Source: Amycolatopsis orientalis DSM 40040 = KCTC 9412
Lineage (GTDB): Bacteria > Actinomycetota > Actinomycetes > Mycobacteriales > Pseudonocardiaceae
Length of the DNA: 32,316 nucleotides
NCBI RefSeq assembly: GCF_000478275.1
Contig: NZ_ASJB01000040.1
Span: forward strand, 1-32,316
Direction: 5' to 3'
A program made the translations under genes and the position numbers. How positions within the stretch are numbered: position 1 is the stretch's first letter; each line of letters opens with the position of its first letter. Shown here one piece after another: positions 1-12,000 of this stretch. Under the pieces are notes generated by a model. The model was not told the origin of the DNA, made no database searches, and worked only from the letters and a program-made list of their open reading frames with translations.

Positions 1-3000
1 CCGCGGCCGCCGGAGCCGACCGGCTCGTGCTCGCCGGCCGCCGGGGGCCGGACGCGCCGGGCGCCGCCGAGCTGACGGCGGAACTCCGTGACCTCGGCGC
101 CGAGGTCACGATCCTGGCCTGCGACGTCGCCGACCGCGCCGCGGTGGCGGGACTCGTCGCCACCGCGGGACCGCTGACCGCGGTCGTCCACACCGCCGGG
201 ATCCTCGACGACGGTGTGCTCGACAGCCTGACCGCCGACCGCCTCGCCGCCGTGCTGTCCGGCAAGGCGGACGCGGCCCTTCACCTGCACGAACTCACCC
301 GTGACCTCGACCTCGACGCGTTCGTCCTGTTCTCCGCCTTCGCGGGCACGATCGGCAGCGCGGGCCAGGGGAACTACGCGGCCGCGAACGCCGTGCTCGA
401 CGCCCTCGCCGAGCAGCGGCGTGCCGATGGCCTGCCCGCCACCGCGATCGCCTGGGGTCCCTGGGCCGGGGCCGGGATGGCCGCCCGCGCGGCAGGCGGC
501 CTCGACGCGCTGGGGCTGCCGTCGATGGCTCCGGAAGTCGCGCTCGAAGCGCTCGGCCGGGCCGCCGGGGGAGACAGGGCGGTCACCGTGGTGGCCGACG
601 TGGACTGGGACAGGTTCGCGCCGGCGTTCCGCACCGGACGGCCCAGCCGCCTGCTGGCCGAACTCGCGCCGGTGCCCGAGGAGACCGGGCCCCGGCTCAC
701 CGGGCTGGCGGCCCGCGTCGCCGGTCTCGATCCGGCCGAGCGGGAACGTGTCGTGCTCGCCACCGTCCGCACCGAAGCCGCCGCGGTCCTCGGATATCCC
801 GACCCGGCGCTGGTGGACTCGGGCAGTGCCTTCCGGGAGCTCGGTTTCGACTCGCTGACCGCGGTCGAGCTGCGCAACCGGATCGCCACCGCGACCGGTC
901 TGAAACTGCCGAGCAGCCTGGTTTTCGATTACCCGACCCCCGCCGTGCTCGCCGCGCATCTGCTGGCGGGACTTCTCGGCGCCGAGGCGGAAACACCGGC
1001 GGCGGTCGCCGCGCCCGCCGTCACCGACGAGCCCATCGCGATCGTCGCGATGGCCTGCCGGTTCCCCGGCGGGGTCGCGACCCCGGAGGACTTCTGGCAG
1101 CTGCTCGTCGACGGCCGCGACGCGATGACCGGCTTCCCCGCCGACCGCGGCTGGGACCTCGGCCCGCTCCGGACAGGTGCCTCCACCGCGCTGAACGGCG
1201 CCTTCCTCGATGACGTCGCCGGGTTCGAGCCCCGCTTCTTCGGGATCTCCCCGCGTGAGGCGCTGGCGATGGACCCGCAGCAGCGGTTGCTGCTGGAGAC
1301 CGCGTGGGAGGCCTTCGAACGCGCCCGCATCGCGCCGGATTCGGTCCGTGGCAAGCGGATCGGCGTGTTCGCCGGTACCAACGGCCAGGATTACGTCGCG
1401 CTGGTGGACCAGGGCGGCGAGGAGACCGAGGGATACCTGGGTACCGGCAACTCCGCCAGCGTGCTGTCCGGCCGGGTGGCCTACACCTTCGGGCTGGAAG
1501 GCCCGGCGGTCACCGTCGACACCGCCTGCTCGTCGTCGCTTGTGGCGCTGCACCTCGCGACGCAGGCACTTCGCGGCGGCGAATGCGAGATGGCGCTGGT
1601 CGGCGGCGTGACGGTCATGTCGACACCGAGCGCCTTCGCCGAATTCAGCGCACAGGGCGGACTCGCCGCGGACGGCCGATGCAAACCCTTCGCGGCCGCC
1701 GCCGACGGCACCGGCTGGGGCGAAGGCGTGGGCATGCTCCTGGTGGAGCGGCTGTCCGACGCCCGCCGCCACGGCCGCCGGATCCTGGCCGTCGTCCGCG
1801 GCAGCGCGATCAACTCCGACGGCGCCTCGAACGGGTTCACCGCGCCGAACGGACCCTCGCAGCAGCGCGTGATCCGCGCCGCGCTGGCGAACGCGGGACT
1901 GCGACCGTCCGAAGTGGACGTTGTCGAAACACACGGCACCGGTACCGAACTGGGCGACCCGATCGAGGCGCAGGCACTGCTCGCCACCTACGGGCAGGAC
2001 CGCGAGGAGCCGTTGCTGCTGGGCGCGGTGAAGTCCAATATCGGCCACACCCAGGCGGCGGCGGGCGTGGCGGGCGTGATCAAGACGGTGCTCGCCCTGC
2101 GGCACGGCACCTTGCCGCGCACGCTGCACTTCGACGGGCCCAGCCCGCACGTCGACTGGTCGGCGGGCCGGGTTTCCGTGGTGGACCGGACCCGGGCCTG
2201 GCCCGAAACCGGCCGTCCGCGCCGGGCAGGGGTCTCCTCGTTCGGCCTGAGCGGTACCAACGCGCACACCGTGCTCGAACAGGCGCCCGCCGAGGTCCTG
2301 GCCGAGACCGCGCCGGAGCGGCCGGCTCTCCCAGGTCTCCTCGCTCTGCCGCTGTCCGGCAAGACACCGGACGGACTGCGGGCACAGGCGAGCAGGCTCC
2401 GCGAGACCGTGACCGACGCGGAAGACCTCGCGGCCACCGCGTATTCGCTGGCCGTGACCCGATCGGCACTGGACGAGCGGGCCGTGGTCCTCGGTGCCGA
2501 CCGTGACGAGCTGCTGGCCGGTCTGGACGCGCTCGCGGAGGCCAAGTCGTCGGCGCAGGTGATCCGCGGCTCGGCCGCACCGGGCGGGGTCGCCTTCCTC
2601 TTCACCGGCCAGGGCGCGCAGCGGCCGGGCATGGGGCGTGAGCTGCACCAGCGTTTCCCCGTCTTCGCGAAGGCGTTCGACGAGGTGTGCGAGAACGTCG
2701 ACGGCCTGCTCGACCGCCCGCTGCGCGAAGTGGTTTTCGCCGGCGCCGGGACGCCGGAAGCGGATCTGCTCGACCAGACCGGCTACACCCAGGTCGCCCT
2801 GTTCGCCGTCGAGGTCGCGCTGTTCCGCCTCACCGAATCCTTCGGCATCCGGCCGGACGTCCTCCTCGGCCACTCGGTCGGTGAGATCGCCGCCGCGCAC
2901 GTGTCCGGGGTGCTCTCGCTCGCGGACGCCTGCAGGCTGGTGGCCGCGCGCGGCAGGCTGATGCAGGCACTTCCGTCCGGGGGCGCCATGGCGGCGCTCG

Positions 3001-6000
3001 AAGCGACCGAGGCCGAGGTGCTCGCCCTGCTTTCCGGCGACGTGGGCATCGCCGCGCTCAACGGCCCACTGTCCACTGTGGTCTCCGGCGCCGAAACCGA
3101 CGTCGACGCCGTGGTCGCGCGGCTCGCGGCGACCGGACGCAAGACCCGGCGCCTGCGGGTGAGCCATGCCTTCCACTCGCCGTTGATGGAACCGATGCTC
3201 GAAGACTTCGCCGAAGTGCTGCGAGGGCTGCACTTCGGCGAGCCCACCATTCCCGTGGTGTCCAACGTGACGGGTGAACCGGCGACCGCGCTGGGCGCCG
3301 AATACTGGCTCGCCCATGTCCGTCAGGCCGTGCGGTTCGCCGACGGCGTCGCCGTGCTGCGGGACCGGGGCATCTCGACGGTGGTCGAGCTGGGACCGGA
3401 CGGCGTGCTGTCCGCGATGGCGAAGGAAACCCTGCCGGACGTCACGTACCTTCCGGTGCTGCGCAAGGACCGGCCCGAGGAGAACTCGCTGTTCGCCGCG
3501 CTCGCCGGGCTGCAGGTTCGCGGGCGGACACCGGACTGGGCCGCGATCTACCCCGGCGCGGGCCTCGTCGATCTCCCGACCTACGCCTTCCAGCGGGAGC
3601 GGTTCTGGCTCGACACCCCGGCCTCGACCGGCCACGCGGGCGAGCCCGTCGACGCCCGGTTCTGGGCGGCGGTGGAGCGGGCCGACCTCGATTCGCTGGC
3701 CGCGACCCTCCAGATCCGTGGCGAGGACCGCGAGCCGCTGCGGTCGCTGCTGCCTTCCCTCTCGGCTTGGCACCGTCGCCGGTCCGAACTCGCCGAGACC
3801 GCGGGCTGGCGCTACCGGATCGCCTGGGAACCGTTGTCCGGCGGCGAAAACGCCCCGTCCGGCTCCTGGCTCGTGGTGCTTCCCAGCGGGTTTGAGACAA
3901 CGGAGCCGGCACTGGCCGTCGTGGCCGCCCTGCCCGGCGCCCGGACGTTGTGCCTGACCCCGGCCGAGCTGGACCGCGAAACCCTCGTGGGTGTGCTGCG
4001 CGAACACGCCCCGGACGGTGTGGTGTCCCTGCTCGGCCTCACCGACTGGGGTGTCGCCGGATCCCTGGTGCTGTTCCAAGCGCTGTCCGGGCTCGACACG
4101 CGGATCTGGGCGGTGACCAGGGGCGCGGTCTCGGTGTCTGCGGCCGATGGGCCGCCCGACCCGGTCGCCGCGCAGCTCTGGGGTATCGCCAGGGTCGCCG
4201 CGCTCGAACTGCCCGCGGTCTGGGGCGGGATCATCGACCTTCCCACCGACGGGAGCCCACTGGCCGCCGAGGCGATGTCGCTGCTCGGCGGAACCGAGGA
4301 CCAGGTCGCGATCCGGCCGTCGGGACTCTTCACCCGCAGGCTCGTCCGCGCGGCGCCGTCCGGCGAGGAGGCACCGGTCTGGCGGCCGTCGGGCACCGTG
4401 CTGGTCACCGGCGGCACCGGCGCGCTCGGTGCCCAGGTGGCCCGGTGGCTCGCCGGCCGTGGCGCAGAGCACCTGGTGCTCTGCGGTCGCCGCGGCGCGC
4501 GGGCCGAAGGAGCCGCCGAACTCGCCGACGAACTTCGCGCGCTCGGCAGCGCGGTCACGCTGGCCGCCTGCGACGTCGCCGACCGCGCCGCGGTGGAGGA
4601 GCTCCTGCGCGGGCTCGCCGACGACGGCACCCCGGTGCGGGCGGTCGTGCACGCGGCGGGTGTGCCGCAGCTGACCGCGCTGGCCGACACCGATCCCGCC
4701 GAGTTCGCCGAGGTGGTGGCCGCCAAGGTGGCGGGTGCTCGCCACCTGCACGAGCTCACTTCGGACCTGGACGCCTTTGTGGTCTTCTCCTCGATCGCCG
4801 CCACCTGGGGCAGTGCGGGGCAAAGCGGTTACGCCGCGGCCAACGCCTACCTCGACGCGCTGGTGGAACTGCGCCGGAGCCAGGGTCTCAGCGGCACGTC
4901 GGTGGCTTGGGGCCCGTGGGCGGGCGACGGCATGGCCGCCGGAGAGGCCGGGGAGCAGCTGCAACGGCTCGGCCTGACCGGGCTGGCCCCGGACATGGCC
5001 ACCGCGGCGCTCGGGTACGCGCTCGACCACGACGAGGTCACCGTCACCGTCGCGGACGTCGACTGGCCGCGGTTCGTCCCGGTGTTCACCGCACACCGGC
5101 CCAGTCCGCTGCTGGCGGCCGTGACGGAGGCCGTCACCGTCGCCGAACCGGCCGACTCGGCGCTCTCCACGCGGGTGCGGGCACTGCCCGAAGCCGCCCG
5201 CCAGGAGTTCCTGCTGGACCTGGTCCGCACCGAGGCCGCCGCCGTGCTCGGTTACGCCGGTCCCGACGCCGTTTCCCCCGGTTCGTCGTTCCGCGAACTG
5301 GGCTTCGACTCGCTCACCGCCGTCGAGCTGCGTGATCGCCTGACCGAGGCGACCGGCCTCAAGCTCACCGCCACGCTCGTGTTCGACTACCCGACACCCG
5401 AGGCGCTGGCGGGGTACCTGCGCACCGAACTGTCCGGCGGCACCACGGCCGCCACCACCGCGGTGAGCAGGGCGGCCACGGTGACCGACGAACCGATCGC
5501 CATCGTGGGCATCGGCTGCCGGTTCCCCGGCGGGGTCGCCTCGCCGTCGGACCTGTGGGCGCTGCTGGCCGAAGGCGGCGACGCGGTCTCCGCCTTCCCC
5601 ACCGATCGCGGCTGGCAGCCGGACGCCGGTTACGCCCACGAGGGCGGGTTCCTCCACGACGCGGCCGAGTTCGACGCCGAGTTCTTCGGGATCTCCCCGC
5701 GTGAGGCGCTGGCGATGGACCCGCAGCAGCGGATCCTGCTGGAGACCTCCTGGGAGGCGTTCGAACACGCCGGTATCGACGTCTCGACGCTGAGGGGCAG
5801 CCGGACCGGCGTATTCGTCGGCGCGGGCCCGCAGGGTTACGGCGTCGGGGCGGGAGACCTGCCGGACGCCGTGGAGAGCCACCTCATGATCGGCACCACG
5901 CCGAGCGTGGTGTCGGGCCGGGTCGCCTACTCCTTCGGGCTGGAGGGCCCGGCGGTCACGGTGGACACCGCCTGCTCGTCGTCGCTGGTCGCGCTGCACT

Positions 6001-9000
6001 GGGCCGCGCAAGCGCTCAGGCAGGGGGAGTGCGAGCTGGCGCTCGCCGGCGGGGTGACCATCATGTCGACGCCGACCGCGTTCGAAGGGTTCAGCGCGCA
6101 AGGCGGTTTGGCCGCGGATGGCCGCTGCAAGGCGTTTTCCGAGGGCGCGGACGGCACCGGCTGGGGTGAAGGTGCCGGGATGCTGCTCGTGGAGCGGCTG
6201 TCGGACGCCGAACGCCACGGCCACCGGGTACTGGCGGTGGTGCGCGGGAGCGCGATCAACTCCGATGGCGCGTCGAATGGGCTGACCGCGCCGAACGGTC
6301 CTTCGCAGCAGCGGGTGATCCGCGAAGCTTTGGCGAGTGCGGGCTTGGCACCGTCCGATGTGGACGCTGTGGAGGCGCACGGTACGGGGACCGCGCTGGG
6401 TGACCCGATCGAGGCGCAAGCGTTGCTGGCGACCTACGGCCAGGACCGGGATCGGCCGCTGTGGCTGGGTTCGGTGAAGTCCAACCTCGGCCACACGCAG
6501 GCCGCGGCGGGCGTCGCGGGCGTCATCAAGATGGTCATGGCGATGCGGCACGGTTCGCTCCCGAAGACACTGCACGCCGCGGAGCCGACCTCCCGCGTCG
6601 ACTGGTCGGCGGGCGCTGTTTCCCTGCTGACCGAAGCCCGCGACTGGCCGGACGACGCCCGGCCGCGGCGCGCCGGGGTTTCTTCGTTCGGTATCAGCGG
6701 CACGAACGCGCACATCATCCTGGAGCAGGCGCCGCCGTCGGCGGCACCGGAGCCCGCGCGCTCGCCCTCGGTGGTGCCGTGGGTTCTCTCCGCCAAGAGT
6801 GAGCAGGCCCTGCGGGCACAGGCGGTCCGGCTCCGCTCCATTGTGGACGGTATGACGGCGGCACCGGCGGACGTCGCCAACGCCCTCGCCACCGGACGGT
6901 CGGCACTGCCGTACCGGTCGGTGGTGCTCGGCGCCGACCGTGCCGAACTCGCGCGCGCCCTCGACGTCCTGGCCGCGGGCGAGTCCGGCGCCGGGGTGGT
7001 GCGCGGGGAACAGGGCAAGGGCAAGGTCGCCTTCCTGTTCACCGGGCAGGGTTCGCAGCGTCTGGGCATGGGCCGCGAACTGGCCGCGGAGTTCCCGGTG
7101 TTCGCCGAGCACTTCGGGCTGGTCTGCGCAGAGCTGGACGAGCTGCTCGGCGGGTCGGTGGCCGAGGTGACGTACGCCGGTGGTGACCTGCTGGACCAGA
7201 CCGTGCACGCACAGGCGGCGTTGTTCGCCGTCGAGGTCGCGCTGTTCCGGCTCGCCGAGTCCTGGGGAGTGCGGCCGGATTACCTGATGGGGCACTCCGT
7301 CGGCGAGATCGCCGCCGCGCACGTGTCCGGGGTGCTGTCGCTGACGGACGCCTGCAAGCTGGTGGCCGCCCGCGGGAGGCTCATGCAGGCGCTGCCGTCC
7401 GGCGGGGCGATGGTGGCGGTGGAGGCCACCGAGGACGAGATCCTGCCGCTGCTGAGCGGAGCCGAGGAGCACGCCGGCATCGCCGCGGTGAACGGCCCCC
7501 GTGCCGCGGTGCTGTCCGGCATGGAAGAGGTGGTACTGCGCGTCGCGGCCGAACTCGCGGACCGGGGTCACCGGACCAAGCGTCTCCGGGTCAGCCACGC
7601 GTTCCATTCCCCGCTGATGGAGCCGATGCTGCCTGAATTCCGCGCGGTGCTGGAGACCCTGACGTTCGGTGTCGCGGAGATCCCCGTGGTGTCGAACCTG
7701 ACCGGAGCGGTCACCGACGACCTCTCCTCGCCCGGCTATTGGCCGGCGCACGTACGCCAGGCCGTCCGGTTCGCCGACGGCGTGCGGACGCTGCACGGCC
7801 TCGGGGTCACGACCTTCCTGGAGGTCGGCCCGGACAGCACGCTCAGCACGGCCGCGCGGGACTGCCTGCCCGACGCCAGCGGGATGGACTTCATCCCGCT
7901 GTCGCACCGGGACCGGCCCGAGGTGCGCACCGCGGTGACCGCGCTCGCCCGGCTCCACGTGCGGGGCGTGGACGTTCAGTGGAGCAGCGTCGTCGGCGGT
8001 GCCCGGCCGGAGCTGCCGACCTACGCGTTCCAGTGGGAGCGGTATTGGCTGACCGCCGCCGCACCCGCCCCTGCGGGCCAGGGAGACGGCGACCCGGCGT
8101 TCTGGGAAGCGGTGGACCGCGAGGACACCGCGACGGTGGCCGCCTCGTTGCGGGTCGGCGAGGAGGAACTCGCGACGGTTCTGCCCGCGTTGTCCGCATG
8201 GCGACGGCGTGGCACCGAAAGGTCCACTGTGGACTCCTGGCGATACCGGGCGGACTGGCGGCCGGTGTCCCAGCCCGCCGGTCCGCCGTCCGGCCGGTGG
8301 CTGGTGGCGTTCCCCGAAGGACTTCAGGACGACGAAGCCGTCAGCGGACTGCTGTCGGCGTTGGGTGCGCATGCGGTGCCCTTCGGCCTGACCGAACCCG
8401 ATCGCGAGAGCCTCGCAGAGAGCCTTCGCGAGGCCGGTGAGGGACTGACCGGCGTGGTCTCGTTGCTGAGCTTGGCGGGCGAGGGTGTGCTCACGTCCAT
8501 CGCGTTCGTCCAGGCGCTGAACGACGCGGGGATCACCGCGCCCTGCTGGGCGATCACCCGTGGCGCGGTGTCGACGGGGCCGTCCGACCGCGTCGCGGAC
8601 CCAGCGCAGGCACAGACCTGGGGTCTCGGCCGGGTGGCCGCGCTCGAGCAACCGGCGCGCTGGGGCGGTCTCCTCGACCTGCCGGCCAAGGCCGACGACC
8701 GGACCTTCGCCCAGGTGCTCGGCGCGCTGGCCGGGGCCGAGGACCAGCTCGCGATCCGGCCGTCCGGGGTCTTCGCCCGGCGGCTGGTCCGGGCCGCCGA
8801 TCCGGTGGAGACCGGCTGGCGGCCGAACGGGACCGTGCTGGTCACCGGCGGAACCGGCGCGCTGGGCGCGCGGGTCGCCCGCTGGGCCGCCGAGGGCGGT
8901 GCCCGGCGCCTCGTGCTGACCAGCCGCCGTGGCCCCGCCGCCCCGGGGAGCGCGGCGCTGGAAGCCGAACTCCGCGCGCTCGGCGCCGAGGTGACCATCG

Positions 9001-12000
9001 CCGCCTGCGACGTCACCGACCGGGAAGCCGTGGCCGCTCTGCTGCGCGAACACCCGGTGTCCGCCGTGGTGCACACCGCCGGGGTACTCGACGACGGCAT
9101 GCTGGACAGCTTGACGGCCGAACGGGTCGACGCGGTCTTGAAGTCCAAAGTGGAGGGTGCGCGGATCCTGCACGAGTTGACCGGTGACCTGGACGCCTTC
9201 GTGGTCTTCTCGGCCTTCGCCGGTGCGGTGGGGAGCGCCGGGCAGGCGGCGTACGCCGCCGCGAACGCCCACCTCGACGCGTTGATGGAGCAGCGCCACG
9301 CCGACGGCCTGCCGGGCACCGCCATCGCGTGGGGTCCGTGGGCGGGCGACGGGATGGCCGCCGGGGTCGCCGCCGGACTCGGCGCGCTCGGCCTGCCGGG
9401 GATGGAACCCGACCTGGCGGTGCAGGCGCTCGGGGTCAGCGTGGCCGCCGGGCGGCCGTCGGTGATCGTGGCCGACGTGGACTGGGCCCGGTTCGCGCCG
9501 TTGTTCGGCGGCACCCGTACCGCCCGGCTGCTGGCCGAGTTGCCGGAGGCGGCGATCGCCGGAACCGGGGAACCGGCCGAAGCGGCGCAGGGGTTGCTCG
9601 ACGGCAAGTTGGCCGGGCTTTCCCGGCCACAGCAGGAAACCGTGCTGATGGACCTCGTGCGGGCCGAAGCCGCCGCGGTGCTCGGATATCCCGGACGGGA
9701 CTCGGTGGCGCCCGACCGGGCCTTCCGCGACCTCGGGTTCGACTCCCTGACCGCGGTGGAGCTGCGGAACTCACTGGAGGCCGCCACCGGGCTGCCGCTG
9801 CCGAGCAGTCTCGTCTTCGACTATCCGACGCCGTCGGTGCTGTCGGCCTGGCTGTGCGCCGAACTCGTCGGCGACACCGCGGCCGTGGCCGAACCCGCCG
9901 TGGTCACCGGACGAACCGACGAGCCGATCGCGATCGTGGGCATCGGCTGCCGGTTCCCCGGCGGGGTCCGCTCGCCGGAGGAGTTCTGGAGCCTGATCGC
10001 CGACGGCCGTGACGCCGTCGGCGGCTTCCCCACCGATCGCGGCTGGGACCTGGACCGGCTCCAGCAGCCGGGCGACGGATCCTCCGACACCAAGGAGGGC
10101 GCGTTCCTGCACGGCGCCAGTGAGTTCGACCCGGCGTTCTTCGGGATCTCCCCGAGGGAAGCGCTGGGAATGGACCCGCAGCAGCGGTTGGTGCTGGAGA
10201 CCTCGTGGGAGGCCTTCGAACGGGCCGGGGTCGACCCGGAGTCCGTGCGGGGCAGCCGGACCGGGGTGTTCGTCGGCTCCAACGGCCAGGACTACCTGAC
10301 GCTGGTGCTCGAAGCCGAGGAGAACCTCGAGGGCTACCGCGGCACCGGCAACTCGGCCAGCGTGATGTCCGGCCGCGTCGCCTACGCGCTGGGGCTGGAG
10401 GGACCGGCGGTCACCGTCGACACGGCGTGCTCCTCGTCGCTGACGGCGCTGCACTGGGCTGTGCAGGCCCTGCGCGCCGGGGAGTGCGAGCTGGCGCTGG
10501 CCGGCGGGGTCACGGTGATGTCGACGCCGGGCGCGTTCGTGGAGTTCTCCGCGCAGGGCGGGCTCGCGGGTGACGGCCGGTGCAAGGCGTTCGCCGAGGG
10601 CGCGAACGGCACCGGCTGGGGCGAGGGCGTCGGCATGCTGCTCGTGGAGCGGCTGTCGGACGCCGAACGCCACGGTCACCCCGTACTGGCGCTGGTGCGC
10701 GGGAGCGCGATCAACTCCGATGGTGCGTCGAACGGGTTGACCGCGCCGAACGGACCTTCGCAGCAACGGGTGATCCGCGCGGCGCTGACGAGCGCGGGCC
10801 TCTCACCGTCCGATGTGGACATGGTGGAGGCGCACGGCACGGGAACCGCGCTCGGCGACCCGATCGAGGCGCAAGCACTGCTGGCGACCTACGGGCAGGA
10901 CCGGGAGCAGCCGCTGTGGCTGGGCTCGGTGAAGTCCAACATCGGCCACACCCAGGCCGCGGCGGGCGTCGCCGGGATCATCAAGGTCGTCATGGCGATG
11001 CGGCACGGCCTGCTGCCGAAGACGTTGCACGTGGACGAGCCCACCTCGCAGGTGGACTGGTCGGCCGGTGCGGTGTCGCTGCTGACCGAGGCCCGGCCGT
11101 GGGCGGAGAACGGACGTCCCCGGCGCGCGGCGGTTTCGTCGTTCGGGATCAGCGGGACCAACGCCCACACCATTCTCGAACAGGCGCCGCCGCCGGTCCC
11201 GGCCTCGGTGCCCGCCGCGCCGTCCGTACCGCCGGCCACCGTGCCGTGGGTGCTCTCCGCCCGTGACGAGTCCGCGCTGCGGGCGAGGGCCGCCGAACTC
11301 AAGTCCTTTGTGGAGTCCGGCACGCCCGAGGTCGCGGATGTCGCCTTCTCGCTGGCCGCCCACCGGTCCGCGATGGACCATCGCGCCGTGGTGGTCGGCG
11401 GGGACCGTGCCGAGTTGGTGCGGGCACTCGACGTCGTCGCCGAAGGCGGCTCGGCGCCGGGGATCGCCCGCGGCGTGGTCTCCACCGGCCGGACCGCGTT
11501 CCTGTGCACCGGACAGGGCTCACAGCGGCCGGGGATGGGCCGCGAGCTGAGTGCGGAGTTCCCGGTGTTCGCGGAGGCGCTCGCCGAGGTCTGCGCGGAG
11601 TTCGACCGGTACCTGGACCTGCCGCTGCTCGAGGTGATCCTGAGTGACCCCGCCTCGCTGAACCGCACGGAGTACACCCAGGCGGCCCTCTTCGCCGTCG
11701 AAACCGCGCTCTTCCGCCTGCTGGAGTCGTGGGGGGTGCGGCCCGATTTCCTGCTGGGGCATTCCGTCGGGGAACTCGTCGCGGCCCATGTGGCCGGGGT
11801 GTTCTCACTGGCGGACGCCTGCGAACTGGTGGCCGCGCGCGGCAGGCTGATGCAGGCGCTGCCTTCGGGCACCGACGGCGGGGGAGCGATGGTCGCCGTC
11901 GAGGCGACCGAGGACGAGGTACGGGCCCTGCTGGAGGCGAGCGTGGGCGCGGTGGACATCGCCGCGATCAACGGCCCGCGGTCCGTGGTGCTCTCCGGCG

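Noticed and set aside
27..29. GTG at base 27 as the start of gene 1
   Set aside because: The frame is open to base 3 and codes for conserved KR sequence (GADRLVLAGRRG), so this is an internal Val.
1926..1943. KS2 as an inactive KS because its motif reads ETHGTGT rather than EAHGTGT
   Set aside because: The catalytic Cys and both His residues are present; the Ala-to-Thr change is beside, not at, the catalytic His.
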